From assembly GCA_002862435.1 (NCBI GenBank), contig PKDC01000057.1, positions 62,001-126,000 of the forward strand: 64,000 nt of DNA, written 5' to 3'. The DNA comes from Pseudomonadota bacterium. Lineage in GTDB: Bacteria; Pseudomonadota; Gammaproteobacteria; UBA5335. The notes beneath the pieces were generated by a model. The model was given only the letters and a program-made list of their open reading frames with translations. It searched no databases and was not told where the DNA came from. Position 1 is the first letter of the stretch. Every line of letters begins with the position of its first letter. The position numbers and the translations under genes were made by a program. Below, piece after piece: positions 63,915-64,000 of the stretch.

Positions 63915-64000
63915 TCAAGTCTTTGCCGCAGAAAACTGATAGATCATGTCGTTGAACTCGGCTTCGACCCTGGCGTCGAAATCCACCTGCATCTGCCACA
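63915..64000 (-). CDS. C-terminal end of an unidentified gene cut by the window edge
   Basis: The open frame ends at TGA 63915 with VDFDARVEAEFNDMIYQFSAAKT. Too short to identify. It sits just upstream of the PIN-domain remnants, where an antitoxin gene would be expected, but nothing in the sequence proves that. Confidence 0.4.
   Translation of the reverse strand, partial: WQMQVDFDARVEAEFNDMIYQFSAAKT

Overview
The window is a high-GC bacterial chromosome segment, most likely from a gammaproteobacterium. The evidence is an rpsP-rimM-trmD-rplS operon beside ffh, a fused RlmKL rRNA methyltransferase, a long-form (67K) SppA, a panB-panC-panD cluster and an RNase E with an arginine-rich tail. I cannot name the genus. 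No rRNA, CRISPR array or phage block is visible.

Layout. 1-12 kb: aminotransferase (cut by the window edge), tRNA-Asn, a Csp-like copper protein, a UDP-sugar epimerase, lipA, an SLC13-type permease next to a fused ATP sulfurylase/APS kinase (probable sulfate uptake and activation), a PhzF protein, an ACT-domain malic enzyme and sppA. 12-24 kb: ribosome, SRP and RNA-decay housekeeping genes (rplS, trmD, rimM, rpsP, ffh, a CcsA/YpjD-type protein, rne), pgi and the pantothenate genes. 24-30.6 kb: an unrecognised secreted protein divergent from a D-aminoacylase-type amidohydrolase, then rlmKL.

30.7-33.9 kb is an integron relic. A decayed integron integrase (minus strand) lies back to back with four lower-GC cassette ORFs (plus strand), separated by attC-type sites. 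Two attC sites look intact, one appears collapsed by deletion, and the last cassette lacks one. One cassette encodes a HEPN-like protein.

34-38.3 kb holds two pirins, an FMN reductase and a DoxX protein, divergent from a LysR regulator. 38.3-59.1 kb is a purine-catabolic island. Its core is a 12-gene, mostly overlapping minus-strand operon: uraH, xdhA, xdhB, xdhC, three nucleoside-type ABC transporter genes, puuD, guaD, puuE, a fused uraD-allC and an M20 hydrolase. Alongside it are a BMP-type binding protein, an adenine deaminase, an 8-oxoguanine deaminase and an isopenicillin-N-synthase-like dioxygenase. Together these can carry purine bases through urate, 5-hydroxyisourate, OHCU, allantoin and allantoate, releasing nitrogen.

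59.3-64 kb is accessory and partly decayed: a protein with a HEPN-like RN-x3-H motif, a frameshifted type III Mod fragment, an N-terminally truncated Fic protein ending against four 23-bp repeats that resemble an insertion-sequence end, a CPA1 cation/proton antiporter, and broken VapC/PIN-domain toxin remnants.
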